From Flavobacteriaceae bacterium HL-DH10 (GTDB lineage: Bacteria; Bacteroidota; Bacteroidia; Flavobacteriales; Flavobacteriaceae): DNA of 64,000 nt. The translations under genes were made by a program, and so were the position numbers. Positions 45,027 to 54,023 of this stretch are shown piece by piece. The notes beneath the pieces were generated by a model. The model was given only the letters and a program-made list of their open reading frames with translations, had not been told where the DNA came from and did no database searches. The DNA lies in the NCBI GenBank assembly GCA_031826515.1, contig CP134536.1:3168501-3232500 (forward strand), given 5' to 3'. How positions within the stretch are numbered: the first letter of the stretch is position 1; each line of letters opens with the position of its first letter.

Positions 45027-46610
45027 ATGAGAATTATTAAAGCTTTAATCCTCTTTTTTTGTGTTGTGTGTTTAAATTGTAAAGAGAAACCAACCAATCA
45101 AAAGGAAAATAGTTTAAACATTGAATCTTCAATTTCTTTTGAAGAAAATTGGGAGTCGTTTGAAAAAGTGAATCCAGAACCAAATTGGTTTAAAGACGCC
45201 AAGTTTGGTATCTATACACATTGGGGACCAGCATCTGAAGCTTTTAAAGGTGCAGATCCTAATAAATGGTATGGAGGCTGGCATGGCATGTTAATGTATA
45301 AAGATGGTGTTAAAATTGAAACAGAAAATGGAAAACCATCAAGCAATTTCACACATCATAAAGAAAAATATGGAGATCCCGCTGAATTTGGGTATAAGCA
45401 TATTATTGAACAATTTAATCCTTCTAAATTCAATGCTAAAGAATGGGCAGAATTGTTTAAAAAATCAGGAGCTAAGTTTTCAGGGCCTGTAGCCATGCAT
45501 CATGACAATTTTGCAATGTGGAATAGTAAAGCGACACGGTGGAATTCGATGAATTATGGAGGCATAGATCCTTCACTAGAACTTAAAAAAGAAATTGAAA
45601 GTAGAGGCATGAAATTTATGGGATCATTTCATCATGCATTCACTTGGAAATATTATGCTCCAGCTCATAAATATGGTGGAGTAGACCCTAAAGATTATGA
45701 TTTATACACAAACCCCCACAGTATAGATTCTGATATTCCTGATGATGATTTTTATAAGCAATGGTGGGCAACACTAAAAGAGTTTATTGACGTTTATCAA
45801 CCAGATTTAATTTGGTTTGATTGGTGGTTAGAAAATATGACAGAAGAATCACGTCAAAAATTTTTAGCGTATTATTATAATAAAGGGTTAGAATGGGGAA
45901 AAGAAGTTGTTGTTTGTTATAAAGAAACTACATTTCCAGAAAATGTAGCCATTAGAGATTATGAAAGAGGCAGACCAAACCAACCTAAAGCACAAACTTG
46001 GTTAACAGATACGTCTCCAGGAGCATGGTTTTACAGACCCCATGCAAAGTTTAAAACATCTAATGAGCTTATAGATATTTTAATTGATATTGTGTCTAAA
46101 AATGGATCTATGTTATTGAATGTTCCGCCAAATCCTGATGGTTCAATTCCTCAAGGCATGAAAGATTTGTTAATTAATATGGGCACTTGGTTAGAAGTAA
46201 ACGGAGAAGCTATTTATGAAACAAGGCCATGGACAATTTTCGGTGAAGGCCCAACAAGATTGCCTGAAGGCGGACATAAAGTTGAAAAACATAAAATTGA
46301 ATATACCAATAAGGATATTCGATTTACGAAAAAATCAAACACAGAGTTTTTTGCTATTGTTTTAGATAAACCTGAAAATGAAATTGTGATTAAATCACTT
46401 AGTACTGGATTAGGGGTTTTAAATTCTAAAATTGAAAACATCAATCTTTTAGGTAGCGATGAAGAAATTCAATGGACAAGAAATGATAGAGGATTAGTTA
46501 TAAAAGTACCTAAAGAACTTAAAGAAAGTGAAGCCTACGCATTTAAAATATATATGGAAGGATATAAAGAGAATGACATAGGAGGAGACATTGAAGCACA
46601 TATTGACTGA
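45027..46610 (+). CDS. GH29-family α-L-fucosidase or α-L-galactosidase, second copy
   Basis: 527 residues with a lipobox FCVVCLNC (Cys near 19). GH29 signs: DAKFGIYTHWGPASEAF, GPVAMHHDNFAMW, nucleophile Asp265 in LIWFDWWLEN, then SKNGSMLLNVPPNPDGS. It differs from the GH29 at 38.4 kb (for example HWGPASE against HWGAYSV; MHHDN against DHHDG), so the two may cut different α-L-linkages or sulfated ends. It is part of the plus-strand operon with two GH16 and GH117. Its 3' end is followed at once by a remnant of a GH16 C-terminus. Confidence 0.9.
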   Translation: MRIIKALILFFCVVCLNCKEKPTNQKENSLNIESSISFEENWESFEKVNPEPNWFKDAKFGIYTHWGPASEAFKGADPNKWYGGWHGMLMYKDGVKIETENGKPSSNFTHHKEKYGDPAEFGYKHIIEQFNPSKFNAKEWAELFKKSGAKFSGPVAMHHDNFAMWNSKATRWNSMNYGGIDPSLELKKEIESRGMKFMGSFHHAFTWKYYAPAHKYGGVDPKDYDLYTNPHSIDSDIPDDDFYKQWWATLKEFIDVYQPDLIWFDWWLENMTEESRQKFLAYYYNKGLEWGKEVVVCYKETTFPENVAIRDYERGRPNQPKAQTWLTDTSPGAWFYRPHAKFKTSNELIDILIDIVSKNGSMLLNVPPNPDGSIPQGMKDLLINMGTWLEVNGEAIYETRPWTIFGEGPTRLPEGGHKVEKHKIEYTNKDIRFTKKSNTEFFAIVLDKPENEIVIKSLSTGLGVLNSKIENINLLGSDEEIQWTRNDRGLVIKVPKELKESEAYAFKIYMEGYKENDIGGDIEAHID

Positions 46611-46614
46611 TACT

Positions 46615-46692
46615 ATGTTAATAACTACAAAGAGAACAATCATTTATAATTGGGTTAGATTGTGGAAATTGGTTGATAGTAAAAAACAATAA
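46615..46692 (+). pseudogene. C-terminal remnant of a GH16 gene
   Basis: Right after the GH29 stop the sequence reads TKRTIIYNWVRLWKLVDSKKQ-like codons (46627-46689) and a TAA. This is almost the last 20 residues of GH16 copy B (TTTYNWVRSWKLEDNK). The rest of that gene is absent. It suggests that a former GH16 here was replaced or deleted, or that GH29 was inserted within a duplicated GH16. The rest of 46693-46797 shows nothing else. Confidence 0.75.
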
Positions 46693-46797
46693 TAAAAAAG
46701 ATTTAAATTTTTGAAATGTCATAACCAAGATTTGGATAACAAAGAAAATGGTAATTATGCCATTCCATCACACCATTAAAAAAATAAGCATTAACAG

Positions 46798-48048
46798 ATG
46801 AAAACATTAAACTCACTTTTTCTATTACCAATGTTAGTAGGATTTCATTTAATATCCTGTAAATCACAATCTCAAACTTTTCCTTTTATATTACCAAAAG
46901 AGAAACCAAACCAGCCATTAAGCACCTCAATGCAACGTAATTATGATAATTATATGGCGCCAAGACCAGAAGACAACGAGCTTTATACGCAGTTTAAATA
47001 TACCCAATTAAAAGGTTTGGATTACAGTAATCATGATGGAACGATAACGCGCCGCGACCCTTCAAAAGTTATTTTCGAAAATGGAAAATACTATGTTTGG
47101 TACACGCATAGACAAACGCCCACACCACCTAAGGGAGCAAAAATGTCTAACGATACCATTCCTTCTGCAGATTGGGATTTATCAGAAATCTGGTATGCCA
47201 CTTCTGAAGATGGATTTACTTGGAAAGAACAGGGAGTTGCCATTCCAAGGCCTCCAAAACCCAATTTAGGGCATCGTTCTGTGGCTACTGCCGATATCTT
47301 AAAATGGAAAGGAAAATTCTATATGTATTATCAAGGGTTTAACGAAGCAAGCGGTACGCGTGGTGACGATTGTCCAGTTTTGGCTTCATATGCCGATTCG
47401 CCGGATGGGCCTTGGACAGCGGTGAATAAAATAATTATTCCAAACGGTCCGAAAGACACTTGGGATCAATTTTCCATTCATGACCCTTATCCTTTGGTTT
47501 ATAAGGACAAAATATATCTCTATTACAAATCTGATTTTGATGGAGATCCTGATTTAATTCGTATGCAAGGTTTGGCTACTTCCGATAATCCGCTGGGCCC
47601 TTTTACAAAAAATCCATTGAATCCTGTTTTGGCTTCAGGTCATGAAACTACGTTATTTCCTTTTAGAGAAGGTATCGCTGCGCTGACCATTAAAGATGGT
47701 AATGAGCATAAAACAATTCAATATGCGAAAGATGGGGTTAATTTTGAAATCGCTTCCATCGTTGAACTTATGCCCACAGCAGCTGGCCCTTACATTCCTG
47801 ATGCATTTACTAATACAAAGGACGGAAGAGGTATAACTTGGGGTATTTCGCATTTTACCAATTATACTACATGGGCAGAAAATCACGCTATTTTAGTACG
47901 TTTTGATTGTGATCTAAGTTTGGATATTGATGACCCTGAAATGAAAAAGCATCATGTGTATCATCGCCCTGATGTATATCTTTCGCAAGGCTTAAGCGAA
48001 AAACAAAGAGAACGTATTTTAAAGGAAAATAATAAAGCGAAAAACTAA
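46798..48048 (+). CDS. GH117-family α-1,3-(3,6-anhydro)-L-galactosidase-like enzyme
   Basis: 416 residues with a lipobox FHLISC (Cys near 21). Five-bladed β-propeller features are [93 protein letters not shown] and WGISHF. The N-terminal SxSxxR (STSMQR) is near the known SxAxxR dimerisation motif of the family. GH117 enzymes remove the non-reducing 3,6-anhydro-L-galactose of neoagaro-oligosaccharides. This copy differs from the GH117 at 50.7 kb and may accept a modified or sulfated end. Last gene of the operon; its stop is 10 bases from the stop of the convergent broken GH16. Confidence 0.87.
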   Translation: MKTLNSLFLLPMLVGFHLISCKSQSQTFPFILPKEKPNQPLSTSMQRNYDNYMAPRPEDNELYTQFKYTQLKGLDYSNHDGTITRRDPSKVIFENGKYYVWYTHRQTPTPPKGAKMSNDTIPSADWDLSEIWYATSEDGFTWKEQGVAIPRPPKPNLGHRSVATADILKWKGKFYMYYQGFNEASGTRGDDCPVLASYADSPDGPWTAVNKIIIPNGPKDTWDQFSIHDPYPLVYKDKIYLYYKSDFDGDPDLIRMQGLATSDNPLGPFTKNPLNPVLASGHETTLFPFREGIAALTIKDGNEHKTIQYAKDGVNFEIASIVELMPTAAGPYIPDAFTNTKDGRGITWGISHFTNYTTWAENHAILVRFDCDLSLDIDDPEMKKHHVYHRPDVYLSQGLSEKQRERILKENNKAKN

Positions 48049-48058
48049 AAGTCAAGAC

Positions 48059-48951
48059 CTATTGTTTCACCTTCCAAACCCTGATGTAATCAATGTCATA
48101 GGTTTTATTTAAGCGGTCATCAATAGGGAAAGCCTGTAGCCATTTGCTGGATTCACTATTGAAATTTATATGTTGGTCTTGATGCCAATACGTATTTAAC
48201 GATTCTCTAAAAATAACGCTATCTAAATACCATTTTATGGAATCTTTATTCCATTCCAAACCCCAAACATGAAATTCTTTTTGAAACTCGAAAGGGATGA
48301 GGTATTTTTTTCCAAAGGATTTTAGTTTATCGACGTTTCCTTTATCGGAAGAGGTTGAGAACACATGGAGGTTGGAAGTTAAATCATGGCGGTTTGATTG
48401 GGCACCAGGATTATTTTGCAGATATCAATCTCGGTTTTCCAATTGTCCTTAAACCAAAAATATAAAGCCAAAAACAACTTACTGAGGGCGCATCCATTAA
48501 TTTAGCTCGCATTTCAAAATAAAATAGCCGTAGGTTATGGATTTTTTACTAATAACACAACCAACGCTATGGGTATAGCTATTAAAAGGCTCATTTAACT
48601 TATCTACACGTAATACTAAATGGCCGTTTTTTACTACTACATTTTTTGTATTTGCCATGGACGGTTTTCCGCCCGGCCAATTGGGGTTGTCGCCATGCCA
48701 TTTTGTGGCATCTAATTCATTCCCATAAAACTCATCGGAAAATTGTTTTTGAATACCCATAAATTATCCTCTTGATTGGATAGGGGAAAAGTGCTGTTAA
48801 TACGAATTGGTGCCTTATCAAAGTTTAGAGAGTCCGTATAATAATTAGCTGGTTTTGTTGAATCTTGTGCATGCAATGTTATTGCGAATACAACGGAAAA
48901 GACTGAAAGTAAAAACCTCACGAACAACTTTTTAGTTTTAATCAAATTCAA
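48059..48951 (-). pseudogene. GH16 endo-galactanase gene broken by at least four single-base deletions
   Basis: Read on the minus strand from ATG 48951, a signal peptide (ending LHAQ) leads into PLSNQEDNLWVFKNNF. A lost T near 48741 shifts frame; the next part reads SDEFYGNELDATKW and YGYFILKCEL. A lost A near 48498 breaks the frame at MDAPSVSCFWLY, another near 48455 before WFKDNWKTEIDIC, and a missing base in the third catalytic Glu codon (expected C-E-N-N-P) near 48422. The end is readable: FHVWGLEWNKDSIKWYLD and RVWKVKQ. With four bases restored it would be about 298 residues. It is a paralogue of the GH16 at 43.2 kb. Deletions in A/T runs could also be assembly errors. Confidence 0.85.
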
Positions 48952-49057
48952 GGTATCTAAATATAATGTTGCTTTTTTTATTGATTTAATGGTTTTTTAA
49001 TCCAATAAAAAAGAATTACCACTTTACCTTTAACAAGCAAAGTGGTAATATTTCATA

Positions 49058-50242
49058 TTATATGTTATCTAATTTCCAAGTTCTGATCCAATCGTACTTA
49101 GTGTTTAAATCATCAAATGAGCCTGTTGCAAAAATACTGCCTGCTTCATCTACAGGATTCCAATCATAGGTTTCAATGGCCATTGTAATATAGCCGTCCA
49201 GATCAAAATCTGTTGGAGGCGTAATAGAATGCGTGTATTCTCCATCTAAATAGAATAAAATTTCAGTAGGCGATTTCCACCAACAGCCATATACAAAAAA
49301 CCTAGAATTATTTTTTTCTGTCAATACCGTTTTAGCTGGTGATTGCATGGATTCATTTACTTCAGTATCACAATCTCTTTGATGCCTCCATGCATTTGAA
49401 TGGTAGGAGTTAGCCCAATCTGCAGCCCAGTTTGCGGTACCATCATGAACACGCCCCACACATTCTTGAATATCTAACTCTAATTTTCTAACTGGCCCAG
49501 TATTGCAATTTTGCTTAAAGGCAATCCAAAACGTAGAAGACATAATGGTTTTATTGGCTTTCATTCTACATTCATAATATTGACCATGTTTTGCAACTGC
49601 CTTTGAACGTACAATGGCACCTCCATGGGTGAATTCTGTATTATTTACCGTTTTTGGTGCGGCAAACTTTTCAACAGTTATGTTTAAATTGCCGTCACTT
49701 ACTGTAACATTATCCGATTCAAATAGTCCAGGTGGTCTTCCAATCCAATTAAATCCATCCGTTGAAGGGTTTCTGTGCCATTTATTATCATCAAAAGAAG
49801 TACCATCAAATTCATCGGATAAATTCTCAACTTTAGTCCATTTTTTACTAGACGGTGTTGGGTCGCTTCCAATAAAATAAGGTTTATTGCTTGATGGAGC
49901 ATCCCTAGTTACAATAACATCGAAGCTACAAGTGGCAACATTACCGGCCGCATCTTTTGCTTGAAACGTGTTTGTTGTGGTTCCCATAGGATACATTGCT
50001 CCAGAGGGTAACCCACTGGTTTGTGTAACCGTTGCACCCACGTTATCTGTAGCATTAGGGACAGTATAATCCACTTTGGCTTCGTTTTCTGTAGAGGCAA
50101 TAGTAACATTTATATCAGTCTGACACGTAACCACAGGTTTTTCTGTGTCTTTTATTAGGTCATCTCCGCTATCACCACTACAAGATGCAGCAATGATCAT
50201 GAAGCATAAACTAAATACATAAACTAATTTCTTTTTTGCCAT
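49058..50242 (-). CDS. GH16 endo-galactanase with N-terminal HYR/Ig-like domain, lipoprotein
   Basis: Start chosen at 50242 (MAKKKLVYVFSLCFMIIAASC), with a lipobox Cys at residue 21; the ATG at 50284 adds only a basic run and spoils the signal. 394 residues. A Ser/Asp linker leads to a HYR-like domain (about 33-115: KPVVTCQTDINVTIA, TFQAKDAAGNVATCSFDV), then GH16 with catalytic Glu255, Asp257 and Glu260 in ELDIQECVG. The order GRPPGLFESDNVTV, MKANKTIMSSTFW, VYGCWWKSPTEILFYLDG and IETYDWNPVDEAG matches GH16 copy B at 44.1 kb. The lipid anchor suggests a cell-surface endo-enzyme. It has a candidate operator 95 bases upstream. Confidence 0.9.
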   Translation of the reverse strand: MAKKKLVYVFSLCFMIIAASCSGDSGDDLIKDTEKPVVTCQTDINVTIASTENEAKVDYTVPNATDNVGATVTQTSGLPSGAMYPMGTTTNTFQAKDAAGNVATCSFDVIVTRDAPSSNKPYFIGSDPTPSSKKWTKVENLSDEFDGTSFDDNKWHRNPSTDGFNWIGRPPGLFESDNVTVSDGNLNITVEKFAAPKTVNNTEFTHGGAIVRSKAVAKHGQYYECRMKANKTIMSSTFWIAFKQNCNTGPVRKLELDIQECVGRVHDGTANWAADWANSYHSNAWRHQRDCDTEVNESMQSPAKTVLTEKNNSRFFVYGCWWKSPTEILFYLDGEYTHSITPPTDFDLDGYITMAIETYDWNPVDEAGSIFATGSFDDLNTKYDWIRTWKLDNI

Positions 50243-50335
50243 AATCTTTTTTTTTAAATTTAATACGCAAATCACTTTAGCCAAAAGTATCTTTTTGGAT
50301 TAATACTGAAAGAAACAGATTGTCCAAAATGTGAA

Positions 50336-50345
50336 ACATATGTCT
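50336..50345 (-). promoter_or_regulatory. Candidate operator (ACATATGTCT) upstream of the HYR-GH16 gene
   Basis: ACATATGTCTTTTTTC lies 95 bases upstream of the GH16 start. Same core as the sites at 27471, 40025 and 42988. Confidence 0.45.
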
Positions 50346-50399
50346 TTTTTCTAAATGATCACTGTCAAATAAACATCTGATTAATGCTGATGGAACTAA

Positions 50400-50540
50400 A
50401 GACTGTCTGAAAAGTGCATAAATCGTCATTACGAAAGCAGTGAAGTAATCTGTTTATTGGTTTTTATAGATTGCTTCACTTCAACTGCGCTCTGTGCAGG
50501 CGTACCTCGATGACGTAAAACAACACTTTCCAGACAGTCT
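50400..50540. repeat. Inverted-repeat (MITE-like) intergenic element
   Basis: AGACTGTCTGAAAAGTG (50400-50416) is an inverted copy of CACTTTCCAGACAGTCT (50524-50540), 16 of 17 bases. Inside, CGTCATTACGAAAGCAGTG then GTAATCT is mirrored by AGATTGCTTCACTTCAACTG and GATGACG. It encodes nothing. It is the kind of small palindromic element that is scattered through flavobacterial genomes. It lies between the GH16 promoter and the end of the GH117 operon. Confidence 0.75.
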
Positions 50541-50640
50541 CATCAGGTTTAACCTGCCAGCAGGCTGGTGCCCCGAGACTTGCTCTTTTTTTTAAATTTA
50601 TTTTTTGCCTTTTTGGTCACGATAGCAATCGGGATTAATA

Positions 50641-50664
50641 CCTCGTGGGCTTGTTGCCCTGAGG
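50641..50664. terminator. GC-rich hairpin after the GH117 stop
   Basis: CCTC-GT-GGGC and GCCC-T-GAGG pair around TTGTT, 5 bases from the stop of GH117. There is no clear T-run on the minus strand, so it may be an inefficient terminator or part of a repeated intergenic element. The stretch 50541-50640 shows another CCTGCCAGCAGG palindrome and no gene. Confidence 0.45.
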
Positions 50665-50668
50665 TAAT

Positions 50669-51898
50669 TTATTCCTCGCCTTTTTCCCCTTTGGCTTTAT
50701 GTTCTTTTATGCGCCAGGTGGTAAAACGTCGAATGTATTGGTAGTCTGAAGTTTTATATTCATGTGTTAATCCCCAACGCAAAATTTCGGTAGGTTCCTT
50801 TTCGGTATCGGCTGTTCTGTTTAAGCCAATGGCATGGGGCGCGCCTTTTACAACCGCTTTTATTTCAAAATTAATGCCATCCGGTGACCATTGTACCGTG
50901 TTTTTTTCTGGGCCATCGGTAGTGATTAATGATGAAATGCCTCCGTTGTATGGCCAAACACAAATTTCGTGTCCACTATTGCTTATGGGGTTATATGGTG
51001 ATTTTACATAAGGCCCTTTTGGATTATCGGCAATAGCAACCCCATGACGGATTTGACGCCCTCCAAAGGTAATGGCTTCACCCATTTGCTCACCTTTATA
51101 GTATAAATAGAATTTTCCTTTGTATGGCAAAATACATGGGTCATGCACCTTATGGCTATCAAAATCGCCTTTCTTTTCAACCATAAATCTATTATCTTCT
51201 TCACCTTTCCAAATACCATTATCGGCAGGGCTTAAAATAGGTTCTGCGCTTTTTGTCCAAGGACCATTTGGTGAATTGGACCATGCCAAGCCCACTTGAT
51301 TTTTTACGCGCACATTGTAGGGCGATTTTACCGTTTGATAGCATAAATAATACATGCCTTCATGCTCCATAATTTCCACTGTAAATACAGAACGGTCATC
51401 ATACGCACCTTTTTCGCCTCGTGCAACCGCTAAGCCTTCTTCTTTCCAAGTGATGCCATCTTCAGAAGTGGCATACCAAATATCGCATCTGTCCCAAGGG
51501 AATACTTTATCTTTTTCAATATCGCCTGCAAAACCTTGTGTTGGCCCTGTGCTCCTGCTGTACCAAACATAATATTTGCCATCGTGTTTAATCATGGCGC
51601 TTGGGTCTCTGCGAACCACGCCTTCTTCATAGGCCAAATCACCTTTTAGATCTGAAACTGCATAATCAAAAAACCATTCATTCCCTAAATTGGGATCCCA
51701 TTGCAGGGCACGTTTGGAAGCTGCGCTCAGTTTGTCTTTATTGGTAATGCCCAAAAAATCTTGTTGGTCATCCGTGATCGTAATTTCTTGTTTTTCAGGG
51801 TTTATTTTCATTTCATTTTTACATGCAATGACACTAATTAATGATAGTGCACATACTAATTGACATAATTTATTTTTCATTTGTTTCATTTGTTTCAT
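50669..51898 (-). CDS. GH117 α-1,3-(3,6-anhydro)-L-galactosidase, AhgA type
   Basis: Three in-frame ATGs (51898, 51889, 51880) give a [10 protein letters not shown] start; the third already leaves a full lipoprotein signal with SVIAC. About 403-409 residues. It contains the SxAxxR motif of the family (SAASKR), then [95 protein letters not shown] and RWGLTHE. It fits the canonical AhgA enzymes that cleave neoagarobiose into D-galactose and 3,6-anhydro-L-galactose. It is the last gene of the long operon with cycloisomerase and aldehyde dehydrogenase, which fits a direct supply of anhydro-L-galactose. Confidence 0.92.
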   Translation of the reverse strand: MKQMKQMKNKLCQLVCALSLISVIACKNEMKINPEKQEITITDDQQDFLGITNKDKLSAASKRALQWDPNLGNEWFFDYAVSDLKGDLAYEEGVVRRDPSAMIKHDGKYYVWYSRSTGPTQGFAGDIEKDKVFPWDRCDIWYATSEDGITWKEEGLAVARGEKGAYDDRSVFTVEIMEHEGMYYLCYQTVKSPYNVRVKNQVGLAWSNSPNGPWTKSAEPILSPADNGIWKGEEDNRFMVEKKGDFDSHKVHDPCILPYKGKFYLYYKGEQMGEAITFGGRQIRHGVAIADNPKGPYVKSPYNPISNSGHEICVWPYNGGISSLITTDGPEKNTVQWSPDGINFEIKAVVKGAPHAIGLNRTADTEKEPTEILRWGLTHEYKTSDYQYIRRFTTWRIKEHKAKGEKGEE

Positions 51899-51901
51899 TT
51901 T

Positions 51902-52915
51902 TTAAGATATTCCGTTACCGATTGCTATAATTATAATTCCAACAATCATACACGCTAAACTCAGGTATAAATAATTTTTTGCTTTTGAAGATGCGTTGAC
52001 CCATTCTTTAGTGATGATACCACTGACGATGGCTGTTGCCACACAAGATGTATTAAATATAGCATAACCCACAGTGTTTCCGATGTCACCTAATTTGAAT
52101 GCAGCGAATGCAAAAAGGGCAGAGGCGGCATAGTGAAATACAGCCATAATAAAAATAAGGACAAAGTTTTTGCTAAAACTCGGGGTTTTAAAATTGTCCC
52201 AGGCTTTTTTGGCTGATAATTGCCATGCAAAATATGCTGCCATTACAATACCACCACTAATAAAAATGGGAAACATAACACCCACAGCTGTTACCCATTC
52301 TGCATTCCCAGCAGCTTGAAAAGCTTCATGAATAGATGGTCTGCCCACAGCGTTGGCATAACTAAAACCAGTAGCTAATAAACCTCCAACAACAGCAATG
52401 GTAATGCCTTTGACCATGTCGCCTTTTTCTTTTTTGCTTTGACCGGATTTTAATTCATCCAGCTCTCTGGTAATCCCAGCTTGACCGTTAAAAAGCACAC
52501 CTAAAAGAACGACAAAAATACCTGCAAGAACCGTTAGGAATACGTTTTGAGGTGGTAGGCCTTCTACAACGAAAGGCAAAATAGACCCTACCAAAATGAC
52601 CGTTCCGATGAATAGGGAAAATCCCAATGACAAGCCTATATGGTTGATGGCCTTGCCCCACATCATCACCCCAATACCCCATAAGACACTGGCTGCCGCC
52701 ATTTTGAATAAAATATCTGTTGGCACCGCAGCAAATACGCTGCTAAAATCTTTAATTAAAGTCAACGATGCAATAATAGGCACCAAAAACATAGTTAACA
52801 TAAAAAAGAGTCCCCAAGTATTTTCAAACTTAAAATCTTTGGTAAATTTCTCTGGTAAAGCATACAGGCCCAACATCAGTCCCGCTCCTATGGCTAATAC
52901 AATTCCTTCTATCAT
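51902..52915 (-). CDS. RhaT-like sugar:proton symporter (DMT family)
   Basis: 337 residues with about ten membrane segments, length close to E. coli RhaT. The start EGIVLAIGAGLMLGLYALPEKF, LWGIGVMMWGKAINHIGLSLG and GNTVGYAIFNTSCVATAIVSG are typical of the rhamnose-proton symporter family. It lies 3 bases upstream of GH117 and 45 downstream of the aldose epimerase. It could import the monosaccharide that GH117 releases (anhydro-L-galactose) or galactose; this is inference, since RhaT itself carries L-rhamnose. Inner membrane. Confidence 0.87.
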   Translation of the reverse strand: MIEGIVLAIGAGLMLGLYALPEKFTKDFKFENTWGLFFMLTMFLVPIIASLTLIKDFSSVFAAVPTDILFKMAAASVLWGIGVMMWGKAINHIGLSLGFSLFIGTVILVGSILPFVVEGLPPQNVFLTVLAGIFVVLLGVLFNGQAGITRELDELKSGQSKKEKGDMVKGITIAVVGGLLATGFSYANAVGRPSIHEAFQAAGNAEWVTAVGVMFPIFISGGIVMAAYFAWQLSAKKAWDNFKTPSFSKNFVLIFIMAVFHYAASALFAFAAFKLGDIGNTVGYAIFNTSCVATAIVSGIITKEWVNASSKAKNYLYLSLACMIVGIIIIAIGNGIS

Positions 52916-52960
52916 AATTATTTTGTTTTAGTTAGTATAATTTTGTTTTTATTGCGAGTG

Positions 52961-53995
52961 TTACCACCCAAATTTAAATATGGTCGTGCTCGTAAATTCT
53001 TCACCTGCCTTGGTAATTGATTTTGGCGAATTTTCAATGTTTGGGCCATTTTGATAGCGATGCGTTTCGCAACAAAAACCACGATATTTTCCATATTGTT
53101 CTCCGTTTTCTCTTTTAATGGCATCGGAAGTATATTTGCCCGTATATAGCAACATGCAAGGTTCTGTTGAAGAAACGGTCAATGACCTTCCTGAAACATC
53201 AGATGATATACGAGCTACTTCTTGAAGTTTGAATTCTGGGTTATCGAACACATAAAAGTGCTCAAAGCCATCTCCCATCGCTTTATGTACATCGCCAATT
53301 ATTTTACCCGAACTTAAATCATCTGATTTACCTTTAATATCCACAATTTCGCCTGTTGCGGCTCCGCTATCATCCATCACGAGCCTCTTGTTTGTATTTA
53401 CTTGAGCTTTATGGTTTTCAATAGTAGATTCAAAGGCATTTAAGTTGAAATAGGTATGGTTTGTTAATGATAAAGGGGTATCCTTATCTGGAGTTGCACG
53501 GTATTCTATTTTTAATTCATTATTTGAAGAGAGTGTAAAAATAACAGTAGCCTTTACATTTCCTGGAAATCCTTCTTCTAAATCTTTGCTTGAAAGTGAC
53601 ATTTTAACGCAATTTTCAATCTTTTCTGCTTTCCAAACCTTTTTGTCAAAACCTTCAACGCCACCATGTAGATTATTTTCCCCACAGTTTTTTGCCAATT
53701 GGTATTGTTTTCCGTTTAAGGTGAATTTTGAATCCTTTATTTGAGAACAATATCTGCCAATAGTTCCACCGAAATAGGGTGAATTTTCAACATAATCCTT
53801 CCCGAAATAACCATCCAAAGTATCAAAACCACATGCGATGTTTTCAATATCACCATTTTTATTTGGAGCCAATATGGAAGTGACGGTTGCTCCGTAATTG
53901 GTTATTTTTACTTCTAAACCATTCTTGTTTTTCAGTGAAAATAGCTTAATAGTTTCACCATTATAATTTCCAAAATTCGATATATCTATGCTCAT
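52961..53995 (-). CDS. galM: Aldose 1-epimerase (galactose mutarotase, GalM-like)
   Basis: 344 residues. The β-sandwich motifs of GalM are present: ITNYGATVTSILAPNKNGD, SPYFGGTIGRYCSQIKDSKF, NNLHGGVEGFDKKVW with the catalytic His, TNHTYFNLNAFES with the second His, and FCCETHRYQNGPN near the C-terminus with the Glu. No signal peptide. It converts β- to α-D-galactose for the Leloir pathway, so it fits D-galactose release by GH2 and GH117 action on agar oligosaccharides. It is 28 bases downstream of the cycloisomerase gene. Confidence 0.93.
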   Translation of the reverse strand: MSIDISNFGNYNGETIKLFSLKNKNGLEVKITNYGATVTSILAPNKNGDIENIACGFDTLDGYFGKDYVENSPYFGGTIGRYCSQIKDSKFTLNGKQYQLAKNCGENNLHGGVEGFDKKVWKAEKIENCVKMSLSSKDLEEGFPGNVKATVIFTLSSNNELKIEYRATPDKDTPLSLTNHTYFNLNAFESTIENHKAQVNTNKRLVMDDSGAATGEIVDIKGKSDDLSSGKIIGDVHKAMGDGFEHFYVFDNPEFKLQEVARISSDVSGRSLTVSSTEPCMLLYTGKYTSDAIKRENGEQYGKYRGFCCETHRYQNGPNIENSPKSITKAGEEFTSTTIFKFGW

Positions 53996-54023
53996 AGCTT
54001 GATGAAATTATTTAATTGTTCAT

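Noticed and set aside
48059-48951. Programmed frameshifting in the broken GH16
   Set aside because: At least four shifts in the same direction would be required in one short gene, and one hits the catalytic Glu; mutation or sequencing error is simpler.
51880-51898. Tandem ATGAAACAA repeat at the GH117 start as a regulatory element
   Set aside because: It is a short 9-base repeat that yields three possible ATG starts; no sign of a wider structure was seen.
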